Shown here: piece after piece, positions 15,262 to 29,700 of the stretch | How the letters are laid out: every line of letters begins with the position of its first letter | Position numbering within the stretch: position 1 is the first letter of the stretch | Source of the DNA: Halictus rubicundus | Taxonomy: Eukaryota; Arthropoda; Insecta; Hymenoptera; Halictidae | NCBI RefSeq assembly: GCF_050948215.1 | Contig: NW_027488645.1 | Location: forward strand, 620,001-684,000 | Direction of reading: 5' to 3' | Length of the DNA: 64,000 nucleotides | Notes under the pieces: model-generated | What the model saw: the letters and a program-made list of their open reading frames with translations, nothing else | The model's database searches: none | What the model was told of the DNA's origin: nothing | Position numbers and translations under genes: made by a program

Positions 15262-16109
15262 TCATAGGATAGAGGATAGGATAGGATAGAAGATAGGATA
15301 GGATAGAGGATAGGATAGGATAGAGGATAGGATAGGATAGAGGATAGGATAGGATAGGGGATAGGATAGGATACAGGAAAGGATAGGATTGAGGATAGGA
15401 TTGGATACAGGATAGGATAGAATAGAGGATAGGATACGGGATTGTATAGGATAGGATTGAGGATAGGATAGGATAGAGGACAGGATAGGATAGAGGATAG
15501 GATAGGATAGGGGATAGGATAGGATACAGGAAAGGATAGGATTGAGGATAGGATTGGATACAGGATAGGATAGAATAGAGGATAGGATACGGGATTGTAT
15601 AGGATAGGATTGAGGATAGGATAGGATAGAGGACAGGATAGGATAGAGGATTGGATATGATACAGGAAAGGATAGGATAGAGGATTGGATAGGATACAGG
15701 ATAGGATAGGATAGAGGATAGGATAGGATAGAGGATTGGATAGGATACAGGATAGGATAGGATAGAGGATAGGATAGGATAGAGGATTGGATAGGATACA
15801 GGATAGGATAGGATAGAGGATAGGATAGGGGATTTGATAGGATAGAGGATAGGATAGGATAGAAGATAGGATAGGATAGAGGATAGGATAGGACAGAGGA
15901 TAGGATAGGATAGAGGATAGGATAGGGGATTTGATAGGATAGAGGATAGGATAGGTTAGAGGATACGATAGGATAGCGGATAGGATAGGATAGAGGATAG
16001 AATAGGGCAGAGGATAGGATAGGGTATTTGATAGGATAGAGGATAGGATAGGATAGAGGATAGGATAGGATAGAGGATAGAATAGGATAGAGGATAGGAT
16101 AGACGATAG

Positions 16110-19100
16110 GATAGGATAGAGGATAGGATAGGATAGAGCATATTATAGGATAGAGGATAGGATAGGATAGAGGATAGGATAGGACAGAGGATAGCATAGG
16201 ATAGAGGATAGGATAGGATAGAGGATAGGATAGGATAGAGGATAGGATAGGACAGAGGATAGGATAGGGGATTGGATAGGATAGGATGGAGGATAGGATA
16301 GGATAGAAGATAGGATAGGATAGAGGATAGGATAGGGGATTTGATAGGATAGAGGATAGGATAGGATAGAAGATAGGATAGGATAGAGGATAGGATAGGA
16401 TAGAGGATAGGATAGGATAGAGGATTAGATAGGACAGAGGATAGGATAGGATAGAGGATAGGATAGGGGATTTGATAGGATAGAGGATAGGATAGGATAG
16501 AGGATACGATAGGATAGAGGATTGGATAGGATACAGGATAGGATAGAAAAGAGAATAGGATAGGGTATTTGATAGGATAGAGGATAGGATAGGATAGAGG
16601 ATAGCATAGGATAGAGGATAGGATAGGATAGAGGATAGGATAGGATAGAGGATAGAATAGGATAGAGGATGGGATAGGACAGAGGATAGGATAGGGGATT
16701 TCATAGGATAGAGGATAGGATAGGATAGAAGATAGGATAGGATAGAGGATAGGATAGGATAGAGGATAGGATAGGATAGAGGATAGGATAGGATAGGGGA
16801 TAGGATAGGATACAGGAAAGGATAGGATTGAGGATAGGATTGGATACAGGATAGGATAGAATAGAGGATAGGATACGGGATTGTATAGGATAGGATTGAG
16901 GATAGGATAGGATAGAGGACAGGATAGGATAGAGGATTGGATATGATACAGGAAAGGATAGGATAGAGGATTGGATAGGATACAGGATAGGATAGGATAG
17001 AGGATAGGATAGGATAGAGGATTGGATAGGATACTGGATAGGATAGGATAGAGGATAGGATAGGATAGAGGATTGGATAGGATACAGGATAGGATAGGAT
17101 AGAGGATAGGATAGGATAGAGGATAGGATAGGATAGAGCATATTATAGGATAGAGGATAGGATAGGATAGAGGATAGGATAGGATAGAAGATAGGATAGG
17201 ATAGAGGATAGGATAGGATAGAGGATAGGATAGGATAGAGGATAGGATAGGATAGGGGATAGGATAGGATACAGGAAAGGATAGGATTGAGGATAGGATT
17301 GGATACAGGATAGGATAGAATAGAGGATAGGATACGGGATTGTATAGGATAGGATTGATGATAGGATAGGATAGAGGACAGGATAGGATAGAGGATTGGA
17401 TATGATACAGGAAAGGATAGGATTGAGGATAGATGATAGGATAGGATAGAGGATTGGATAGGATACAGGATAGGATAGAGGATTGGATAGGATACAGGAT
17501 AGGATAGGATAGAGGATAGGATAGGATAGAGGATTGGATAGGATACAGGATAGGATAGGATAGAGGATAGGATAGGGGATTTGATAGGATACAGGATAGG
17601 ATAGGATAGAAGATAGGATAGGATAGAGGATAGGATAGGATAGAGGATAGGATACGATAGAGGATAGGATAGGATAGAGGATTAGATAGGACAGAGGATA
17701 GGGTAGGATAGAGGATAGGATAGGGGATTTGATAGGATAGAGGATAGGATAGGATAGAGGATACGATAGGATAGAGGATTGGATAGGATACAGGATAGGA
17801 TAGAAAAGAGAATAGGATAGGGTATTTGATAGGATAGAGGATAGGATAGGATAGAGGATAGCATAGGATAGAGGATAGGATAGGATAGAGGATAGGATAG
17901 GATAGAGGATAGAATAGGATAGAGGATGGGATAGGACAGAGGATAGGATAGGGGATTTCATAGGATAGAGGATAGGATAGGATAGAAGATAGGATAGGAT
18001 AGAGGATAGGATAGGATAGAGGATAGGATAGGATAGAGGATAGGATAGGATAGGGGATAGGATAGGATACAGGAAAGGATAGGATTGAGGATAGGATTGG
18101 ATACAGGATAGGATAGAATAGAGGATAGGATACGGGATTGTATAGGATAGGATTGAGGATAGGATAGGATAGAGGACAGGATAGGATAGAGGATTGGATA
18201 TGATACAGGAAAGGTTAGGATAGAGGATTGGATAGGATACAGGATAGGATAGGATAGAGGATAGGATAGGATAGAGGATAGGATAGGATAGAGGATAGGA
18301 TAGGATAGAGGATACGATAGGATAGAGGATTGGATAGGATACAGGATAGGATAGAAAAGAGAATAGGATAGGGTATTTGATAGGATAGAGGATAGGATAG
18401 GATAGAGGATAGCATAGGATAGAGGATAGGATAGGATAGAGGATAGGATAGGATAGAGGATAGAATAGGATAGAGGATGGGATAGGACAGAGGATAGGAT
18501 AGGGGATTTCATAGGATAGAGGATAGGATAGGATAGAAGATAGGATAGGATAGAGGATAGGATAGGATAGAGGATAGGATAGGATAGAGGATAGGATAGG
18601 ATAGGGGATAGGATAGGATACAGGAAAGGATAGGATTGAGGATAGGATTGGATACAGGATAGGATAGAATAGAGGATAGGATACGGGATTGTATAGGATA
18701 GGATTGAGGATAGGATAGGATAGAGGACAGGATAGGATAGAGGATTGGATATGATACAGGAAAGGATAGGATAGAGGATTGGATAGGATACAGGATAGGA
18801 TAGGATAGAGGATAGGATAGGATAGAGGATTGGATAGGATACAGGATAGGATAGGATAGAGGATAGGATAGGATAGAGGATTGGATAGGATACAGGATAG
18901 GATAGGATAGAGGATAGGATAGGGGATTTGATAGGATAGAGGATAGGATAGGATAGAAGATAGGATAGGATAGAGGATAGGATAGGACAGAGGATAGGAT
19001 AGGATAGAGGATAGGATAGGGGATTTGATAGGATAGAGGATAGGATAGGTTAGAGGATACGATAGGATAGCGGATAGGATAGGATAGAGGATAGAATAGG

Positions 19101-22100
19101 GCAGAGGATAGGATAGGGTATTTGATAGGATAGAGGATAGGATAGGATAGAGGATAGGATAGGATAGAGGATAGAATAGGATAGAGGATAGGATAGACGA
19201 TAGGATAGGATAGAGGATAGGATAGGATAGAGCATATTATAGGATAGAGGATAGGATAGGATAGAGGATAGGATAGGACAGAGGATAGCATAGGATAGAG
19301 GATAGGATAGGATAGAGGATAGGATAGGATAGAGGATAGGATAGGACAGAGGATAGGATAGGGGATTGGATAGGATAGGATAGAGGATAGGATAGGATAG
19401 AAGATAGGATAGGATAGAGGATAGGATAGGGGATTTGATAGGATAGAGGATAGGATAGGATAGAAGATAGGATAGGATAGAGGATAGGATAGGATAGAGG
19501 ATAGGATAGGATAGAGGATAGGATAGGACAGAGGATAGCATAGGATAGAGGATAGGATAGGATAGAGGATAGGATAGGATAGAGGATAGGATAGGATAGA
19601 GCATATTATAGGATAGAGGATAGGATAGGATAGAGGATAGGATAGGATAGAGGACTGGATAGAGGATAGAATAGGATAGAAGATAGGATAGGATAGAGGA
19701 TAGGATAGGATAGAGGATAGTATAGGGGATTTGATAGGATAGAGGATAGGATAGGATAGAAGATAGTATAGGATAGAGGATTGGATCGGATAGAGGATAG
19801 GATAGGATAGAGAATAGGATAGGATAGAGGATAGGATAGGATAGAGGATAGGATAGGATAGAGGATAGGATAGGACAGTGGATTTGATAGGATAGAGGAT
19901 AGGATAGGATACAGGAAAGGATAGGATTGAGGATAGGATTGGATACAGGAAAGGATACAATAGAGGATAGGATACGGGATTGTATAGGATAGGATTGAGG
20001 ATAGGATAGGATAGAGGACAGGATAGGATAGAGGATTGGATATGATACAGGAAAGGATAGGATTGAGGATAGATGATAGGATAGGATAGAGGATTGGATA
20101 GGATAGAGGACTGGATAGAGGATAGAATAGGATAGAAGATAGGATAGGATAGAGGATAGGATAGGATAGAGGATAGTATAGGGGATTTGATAGGATAGAG
20201 GATAGGATAGGATAGAAGATAGTATAGCATAGAGGATTGGATCGGATAGAGGATAGGATAGGATAGAGAATAGGATAGGATAGAGGATAGGATAGGATAG
20301 AGGATAGGATAGGATAGAGGATAGGATAGGACAGTGGATTTGATAGGATAGAGGATAGGATAGGATACAGGAAAGGATAGGATTGAGGATAGGATTGGAT
20401 ACAGGAAAGGATACAATAGAGGATAGGATACGGGATTGTATAGGATAGGATTGAGGATAGGATAGGATAGAGGACAGGATAGGATAGAGGATTGGATATG
20501 ATACAGGAAAGGATAGGATTGAGGATAGATGATAGGATAGGATAGAGGATTGGATAGGATACAGGATAGGATAGAGGATTGGATAGGATACAGGATAGGA
20601 TAGGATAGAGGATAGGATAGGGGATTTGATAGGATAGAGGATAGGATAGGATAGAAGATAGGATAGGATAGAGGATAGGATAGGATAGAGGATAGGATAC
20701 GATAGAGGATAGGATAGGATAGAGGATTAGATAGGACAGAGGATAGGATAGGATACAGGATAGGATAGGGGATTTGATAGGATAGAGGATAGGATAGGAT
20801 AGAGGATACGAAAGGATAGCGGATAGGATAGGATAGAGGATAGGATAGGATACAGGATAGGATAGGATAGAGGATAGGATAGGATAGAGGATAGGATGTG
20901 ATAGAGGATAGGATAGGATAGAGGATTGGATAAGGTAGAGGATAGTATAGGATAGAGGATAGGATAGGATAGAGGATATAATAGGATTGAGGAAAGGCTA
21001 GGATAGAGGATAGGATAGGATCGAGGATAGGATAGGATAGAGAATAGGATAGGATAGATGATAGGATAGAGGAAAGGATAGGATAGAGGAAAGATTAGGG
21101 GATAGGATAGGATAGGGGATACGACAGATGATAGGATAGGATTGAGAATAGGATAGGATAGAGGATACGATAGAGTATTGGATAGAGGATAGGATAGGAT
21201 AGAGAATAGGATAGGATAGAGGATAGGATAGGATAGAGGATAGGATTGGATAGAGGATAGAATAGAGGATAGGATAGGATAGAGGATCGGATAGAGGATA
21301 TGATAGGATAGAGGATAGGATAGGATAGAGGATTGGATAAGGTAGAGGATAGTATAGGATAGAGGATAGGATAGGATAGAGGATATAATACAATTGAGGA
21401 AAGGATAGGATAGAGGATAGGATAGGATAGAGGATACGATAGGATAGAGGATAGGATAGGACAGTGGATTTGATAGGATAGAGGATAGGATAGGATACAG
21501 GAAAGGATAGGATTGAGGATAGGATTGGATACAGGAAAGGATACAATAGAGGATAGGATACGGGATTGTATAGGATAGGATTGAGGATAGGATAGGATAG
21601 AGGACAGGATAGGATAGAGGATTGGATAGGATAGAGGATAGGATAGGATAGAGGATAGGATAGGATAGAGGATAGGATAGGATAGAGGATAGGATAGGAT
21701 AGAGGATAGGATAGGATAGAGGATAGGATAGGATAGAGGATAGGATAGGATAGAGGATAGGATAGGATAGGATAGAGGATAGGATAGGATAGAGGATAGG
21801 ATAGGATAGAGTATAGGATAGGATAGAGGATAGGATAGGATAGAGGATAGGATAGGATATAGGATAGGATAGGATAGAGGATAGGATAGGATAGAGGTTA
21901 GGATAGGATAGAGGATAGGATAGGATAGAGGATAGGATAGGATAGAGGATAGGATAGGATAGAGGATAGGATAGGATAGAGTATAGGATAGGATAGAGGA
22001 TAGGATAGGATAGAGGATAGGATAGGATAGAGGATAGGATAGGATAGAGGATAGGATAGGATAGAGGATAGGATAGTATAGAGGATAGGATAGGATAGAG

Positions 22101-25100
22101 GATAAGATAGGATAGAGGATAGGATAGGATAGTGGATAGGATAGGATAGAGGATAGGATACAGGATAGAATAGAGGATAGGATACAGGATAGAATAGAGG
22201 ATAGAGGATAGGATAGGGGATTGGATAGGATAGAGGATAGGATAAGTTAGAGGATAGTATAGGATAGAGAATAGTATAGGGGATTGGATAGGATACAGGA
22301 TAGGATACGATAGAGGATATGATACGATAGAGGATAGCGTAGGATAGGGGATATTATAGGATAGAGGATAGGATAATATAGAGTATAGAATAGGATAGAG
22401 GATACGGTACAGAATAGGATACATGATTGGATAGGATAGGGGATATTATAGGAAAGAGGAAAGGATAGGATAGAGGATGGGATAGGGGACTGGATAGGAT
22501 AGAGGATAGGATAGGATAGGATAGGATAGAGGATAGGATAGGATAGAGGATAGGATAGAGGATAGGATACAGGATAGGATAGGATTGAGGATAGGATAGG
22601 ATAGAGGATTGGATAGGATAGAGAATAGGATAGGATAGAGGATAGGATAGGATAGAGGATAGGATAGGATAGAGGATAGGATAGAGGATAGGATAGAGGA
22701 TAGGATAGAGGATAGGATAGAGGATAGGATAGGATAGAGGATAGGATAGAATAGAGGATAGGATAGGAGAAAGCATAGGATAGGATAGAGGATAGGATAG
22801 AGGATAGGATAGAGGATAGGATAGGATAGAGGATAGGATAGAGGATAGGATAGAGGATAGGATAGGATAGAGGATAGGATAGGATAGAGGATAGGATAGG
22901 ATAGAGGATGGGATAGAGGATAGGATAGGATAGAGGATCGGATAGAGGATAGGATAGGATAGAGGATAGGATAGGATGGAGGATTGGATAAGGTAGAGGA
23001 TAGTATAGGATAGAGGGTAGGATCTGATCGGATAGAACATAGGATAGGGGATTGGATAGGATAGAGGATAGGATAGGATAGAGGATAGGATAGGATAGAG
23101 GATAGGATAGGGTAGAGGATAGGATAGGATAGAGGATAGGATAGGATAGAGGATAGGATAGGATATAGGATAGGATAGGATAGAAGATAGGATAGGATAG
23201 AGGATAGGATAGGATAGAGGATAGGATAGGATAGAGGATAGGATAGGACAGAGGATAGCATAGGATAGAGGATAGGATAGGATACAGGAAAGGATAGGAT
23301 TGAGGATAGGATTGGATACAGGAAAGGATACAATAGAGGATAGGATACGGGATTGTATAGGATAGGATTGAGGATAGGATAGGATAGAGGACAGGATAGG
23401 ATAGAGGATTGGATATGATACAGGAAAGGATAGGATTGAGGATAGATGATAGGATAGGATAGAGGATTGGATAGGATACAGGATAGGATAGAGGATTGGA
23501 TAGGATACAGGATAGGATAGGATAGAGGATAGGATAGGATAGAGGATTGGATAGGATACATAATAGGATAGAGGATTGGATAGGATACAGGATAGGATAG
23601 GATAGAGGATAGGATAGGATAGAGGATAGGATAGGATAGAGCATATTATAGGATAGAGGATAGGATAGGATAGAGGATAGGATAGGATAGAGGACTGGAT
23701 AGAGGATAGAATAGGATAGAAGATAGGATAGGATAGAGGATAGGATAGGATAGGATAGAGGATAGGATAGGATAGAGGATAGGATAGGATAGAGGATAGG
23801 ATAGGCGATAGGATAGGATAGAGGATAGGATAGGACAGAGGATAGGATAGGATAGAGGATAGGATAGGGGATTTGATAGGAAAGGATAGAGGATAGGATA
23901 GGATAGAGGACAGGATAGGATAGAGGATAGGATAGGATAGAGGATAGGATAGGATAGAGGATAGAATAGGATAGAGGATGGGATAGGACAGAGGATAGGA
24001 TAGGGGATTTGATAGGATAGAGGATAGGATAGGATAGAAGATAGGACAGGATAGAGGATAGGATAGGATAGAGGATAGGATAGGATACAGGATAGGATAG
24101 GATAGGGGATAGGATAGGATACAGGAAAGGATAGGATTGAGGATAGGATTGGATACAGGATAGGATAGAATAGAGGATAGGATACGGGATTGTATAGGAT
24201 AGGATAGATGATAGGATAGGATAGAGGATTGGATAGGATACAGGATAGGATAGAGGATTGGATAGGATACAGGATAGGATAGGATAGAGGATAGGATAGG
24301 ATAGAGGATTGGATAGGATACAGGATAGGATAGGATAGAGGATAGGATAGGGGATTTGATAGGATAGAGGATAGGATAGGATAGAAGATAGGATAGGATA
24401 GAGGATAGGATAGGATAGAGGATAGGATACGATAGAGGATAGGATAGGATAGAGGATTAGATAGGACAGAGGATAGGATAGGATACAGGATAGGATAGGG
24501 GATTTGATAGGATAGAGGATAGGATAGGATAGAGGATACGAAAGGATAGCGGATAGGATAGGATAGAGGATAGGATAGGATACAGGATAGGATAGGATAG
24601 AGGATAGGATAGGATAGAGGATAGGATGTGATAGAGGATAGGATAGGATAGAGGATTGGATAAGGTAGAGGATAGTATAGGATAGAGGATAGGATAGGAT
24701 AGAGGATATAATAGGATTGAGGAAACGCTAGGATAGAGGATAGGATAGGATCGAGGATAGGATAGGATAGAGAATAGGATAGGATAGATGATAGGATAGA
24801 GGAAAGGATAGGATAGAGGAAAGATTAGGGGATAGGATAGGATAGGGGATACGACAGATGATAGGATAGGATTGAGAATAGGATAGGATAGAGGATACGA
24901 TAGAGTATTGGATAGAGGATAGGATAGGATAGAGAATAGGATAGGATAGAGGATAGGATAGGATAGAGGATAGGATTGGATAGAGGATAGAATAGAGGAT
25001 AGGATAGGATAGAGGATCGGATAGAGGATATGATAGGATAGAGGATAGGATAGGATAGAGGATTGGATAAGGTAGAGGATAGTATAGGATAGAGGATAGG

Positions 25101-25388
25101 ATAGGATAGAGGATATAATACAATTGAGGAAAGGATAGGATAGAGGATAGGATAGGATAGAGGATAGGATAGGATAGAGGATAGGATAGGACAGTGGATT
25201 TGATAGGATAGAGGATAGGATAGGATACAGGAAAGGATAGGATTGAGGATAGGATTGGATACAGGAAAGGATACAATAGAGGATAGGATACGGGATTGTA
25301 TAGGATAGGATTGAGGATAGGATAGGATAGAGGACAGGATAGGATAGAGGATTGGATATGATACAGGAAAGGATAGGATTGAGGATAG
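16110..25388. repeat. Large segmental duplication, copy 1 (9.28 kb)
   Basis: Matches 26,773-36,051 at a constant offset of 10,663. The left boundary is where acgatagg here differs from aggatagg there; the right boundary is gaggatag followed by atgat here and gatag there. In the parts compared I saw only two base differences (18,896 versus 29,559; 20,940 versus 31,603). 25,389-26,772 is the remainder of the repeat period. Confidence 0.9.
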
Positions 25389-26772
25389 ATGATAGGATAG
25401 GATAGAGGATTGGATAGGATACAGGATAGGATAGAGGATTGGATAGGATACAGGATAGGATAGTATAGAGGATAGGATAGGATAGAGGATTGGATAGGAT
25501 ACAGGATAGGATAGGATAGAGGATAGGATAGGGGATTTGATAGGATAGAGGATAGGATAGGATAGAAGATAGGATAGGATAGAGGATAGGATAGGATAGA
25601 GGATAGGATACGATAGAGGATAGGATAGGATAGAGGATTAGATAGGACAGAGGATAGGATAGGATACAGGATAGGATAGGGGATTTGATAGGATAGAGGA
25701 TAGGATAGGATAGAGGATACGAAAGGATAGCGGATAGGATAGGATAGAGGATAGGATAGGATACAGGATAGGATAGGATAGAGGATAGGATAGGATAGAG
25801 GATAGGATGTGATAGAGGATAGGATAGGATAGAGGATTGGATAAGGTAGAGGATAGTATAGGATAGAGGATAGGATAGGATAGAGGATATAATAGGATTG
25901 AGGAAAGGCTAGGATAGAGGATAGGATAGGATCGAGGATAGGATAGGATAGAGAATAGGATAGGATAGATGATAGGATAGAGGAAAGGATAGGATAGAGG
26001 AAAGATTAGGGGATAGGATAGGATAGGGGATACGACAGATGATAGGATAGGATTGAGAATAGGATAGGATAGAGGATACGATAGAGTATTGGATAGAGGA
26101 TAGGATAGGATAGAGAATAGGATAGGATAGAGGATAGGATAGGATAGAGGATAGGATTGGATAGAGGATAGAATAGAGGATAGGATAGGATAGAGGATCG
26201 GATAGAGGATATGATAGGATAGAGGATAGGATAGGATAGAGGATTGGATAAGGTAGAGGATAGTATAGGATAGAGGATAGGATAGGATAGAGGATATAAT
26301 ACAATTGAGGAAAGGATAGGATAGAGGATAGGATAGGATCGAGGATAGGATAGGATAGAGGATAGGATAGGATAGAGGATAGGATATGATAGAGGATAGG
26401 ATAGGATAGAAAATAGGATAGGACAGAGGATAGTATAAGATAGAGTATAGGATAGGATTGAGGATAGGATAGGATAGAGGAAAGGATAGGACAGAGGGTA
26501 GGATAGGATAGAGGATGGGCTAGGATAGAGGATACGATAGGATAAAGGATAGGATAAAGGATAGGATAAAGGATAGGATAGGATAGAGGATAGGATAGGA
26601 TAGAGGATAGGATAGAGGATAGGATACAGGATAGGATAGGATTGAGGATAGGATAGGATAGAGGATTGGATAGGATAGAGAATAGGATAGGATAGAGGAT
26701 AGGATAGGATAGAGGATAGGATAGGATAGAGGATAGGATAGAGGATAGGATAGAGGATAGGATAGAGGATAG

Positions 26773-29700
26773 GATAGGATAGAGGATAGGATAGGATAGA
26801 GCATATTATAGGATAGAGGATAGGATAGGATAGAGGATAGGATAGGACAGAGGATAGCATAGGATAGAGGATAGGATAGGATAGAGGATAGGATAGGATA
26901 GAGGATAGGATAGGACAGAGGATAGGATAGGGGATTGGATAGGATAGGATGGAGGATAGGATAGGATAGAAGATAGGATAGGATAGAGGATAGGATAGGG
27001 GATTTGATAGGATAGAGGATAGGATAGGATAGAAGATAGGATAGGATAGAGGATAGGATAGGATAGAGGATAGGATAGGATAGAGGATTAGATAGGACAG
27101 AGGATAGGATAGGATAGAGGATAGGATAGGGGATTTGATAGGATAGAGGATAGGATAGGATAGAGGATACGATAGGATAGAGGATTGGATAGGATACAGG
27201 ATAGGATAGAAAAGAGAATAGGATAGGGTATTTGATAGGATAGAGGATAGGATAGGATAGAGGATAGCATAGGATAGAGGATAGGATAGGATAGAGGATA
27301 GGATAGGATAGAGGATAGAATAGGATAGAGGATGGGATAGGACAGAGGATAGGATAGGGGATTTCATAGGATAGAGGATAGGATAGGATAGAAGATAGGA
27401 TAGGATAGAGGATAGGATAGGATAGAGGATAGGATAGGATAGAGGATAGGATAGGATAGGGGATAGGATAGGATACAGGAAAGGATAGGATTGAGGATAG
27501 GATTGGATACAGGATAGGATAGAATAGAGGATAGGATACGGGATTGTATAGGATAGGATTGAGGATAGGATAGGATAGAGGACAGGATAGGATAGAGGAT
27601 TGGATATGATACAGGAAAGGATAGGATAGAGGATTGGATAGGATACAGGATAGGATAGGATAGAGGATAGGATAGGATAGAGGATTGGATAGGATACTGG
27701 ATAGGATAGGATAGAGGATAGGATAGGATAGAGGATTGGATAGGATACAGGATAGGATAGGATAGAGGATAGGATAGGATAGAGGATAGGATAGGATAGA
27801 GCATATTATAGGATAGAGGATAGGATAGGATAGAGGATAGGATAGGATAGAAGATAGGATAGGATAGAGGATAGGATAGGATAGAGGATAGGATAGGATA
27901 GAGGATAGGATAGGATAGGGGATAGGATAGGATACAGGAAAGGATAGGATTGAGGATAGGATTGGATACAGGATAGGATAGAATAGAGGATAGGATACGG
28001 GATTGTATAGGATAGGATTGATGATAGGATAGGATAGAGGACAGGATAGGATAGAGGATTGGATATGATACAGGAAAGGATAGGATTGAGGATAGATGAT
28101 AGGATAGGATAGAGGATTGGATAGGATACAGGATAGGATAGAGGATTGGATAGGATACAGGATAGGATAGGATAGAGGATAGGATAGGATAGAGGATTGG
28201 ATAGGATACAGGATAGGATAGGATAGAGGATAGGATAGGGGATTTGATAGGATACAGGATAGGATAGGATAGAAGATAGGATAGGATAGAGGATAGGATA
28301 GGATAGAGGATAGGATACGATAGAGGATAGGATAGGATAGAGGATTAGATAGGACAGAGGATAGGGTAGGATAGAGGATAGGATAGGGGATTTGATAGGA
28401 TAGAGGATAGGATAGGATAGAGGATACGATAGGATAGAGGATTGGATAGGATACAGGATAGGATAGAAAAGAGAATAGGATAGGGTATTTGATAGGATAG
28501 AGGATAGGATAGGATAGAGGATAGCATAGGATAGAGGATAGGATAGGATAGAGGATAGGATAGGATAGAGGATAGAATAGGATAGAGGATGGGATAGGAC
28601 AGAGGATAGGATAGGGGATTTCATAGGATAGAGGATAGGATAGGATAGAAGATAGGATAGGATAGAGGATAGGATAGGATAGAGGATAGGATAGGATAGA
28701 GGATAGGATAGGATAGGGGATAGGATAGGATACAGGAAAGGATAGGATTGAGGATAGGATTGGATACAGGATAGGATAGAATAGAGGATAGGATACGGGA
28801 TTGTATAGGATAGGATTGAGGATAGGATAGGATAGAGGACAGGATAGGATAGAGGATTGGATATGATACAGGAAAGGTTAGGATAGAGGATTGGATAGGA
28901 TACAGGATAGGATAGGATAGAGGATAGGATAGGATAGAGGATAGGATAGGATAGAGGATAGGATAGGATAGAGGATACGATAGGATAGAGGATTGGATAG
29001 GATACAGGATAGGATAGAAAAGAGAATAGGATAGGGTATTTGATAGGATAGAGGATAGGATAGGATAGAGGATAGCATAGGATAGAGGATAGGATAGGAT
29101 AGAGGATAGGATAGGATAGAGGATAGAATAGGATAGAGGATGGGATAGGACAGAGGATAGGATAGGGGATTTCATAGGATAGAGGATAGGATAGGATAGA
29201 AGATAGGATAGGATAGAGGATAGGATAGGATAGAGGATAGGATAGGATAGAGGATAGGATAGGATAGGGGATAGGATAGGATACAGGAAAGGATAGGATT
29301 GAGGATAGGATTGGATACAGGATAGGATAGAATAGAGGATAGGATACGGGATTGTATAGGATAGGATTGAGGATAGGATAGGATAGAGGACAGGATAGGA
29401 TAGAGGATTGGATATGATACAGGAAAGGATAGGATAGAGGATTGGATAGGATACAGGATAGGATAGGATAGAGGATAGGATAGGATAGAGGATTGGATAG
29501 GATACAGGATAGGATAGGATAGAGGATAGGATAGGATAGAGGATTGGATAGGATACAGAATAGGATAGGATAGAGGATAGGATAGGGGATTTGATAGGAT
29601 AGAGGATAGGATAGGATAGAAGATAGGATAGGATAGAGGATAGGATAGGACAGAGGATAGGATAGGATAGAGGATAGGATAGGGGATTTGATAGGATAGA

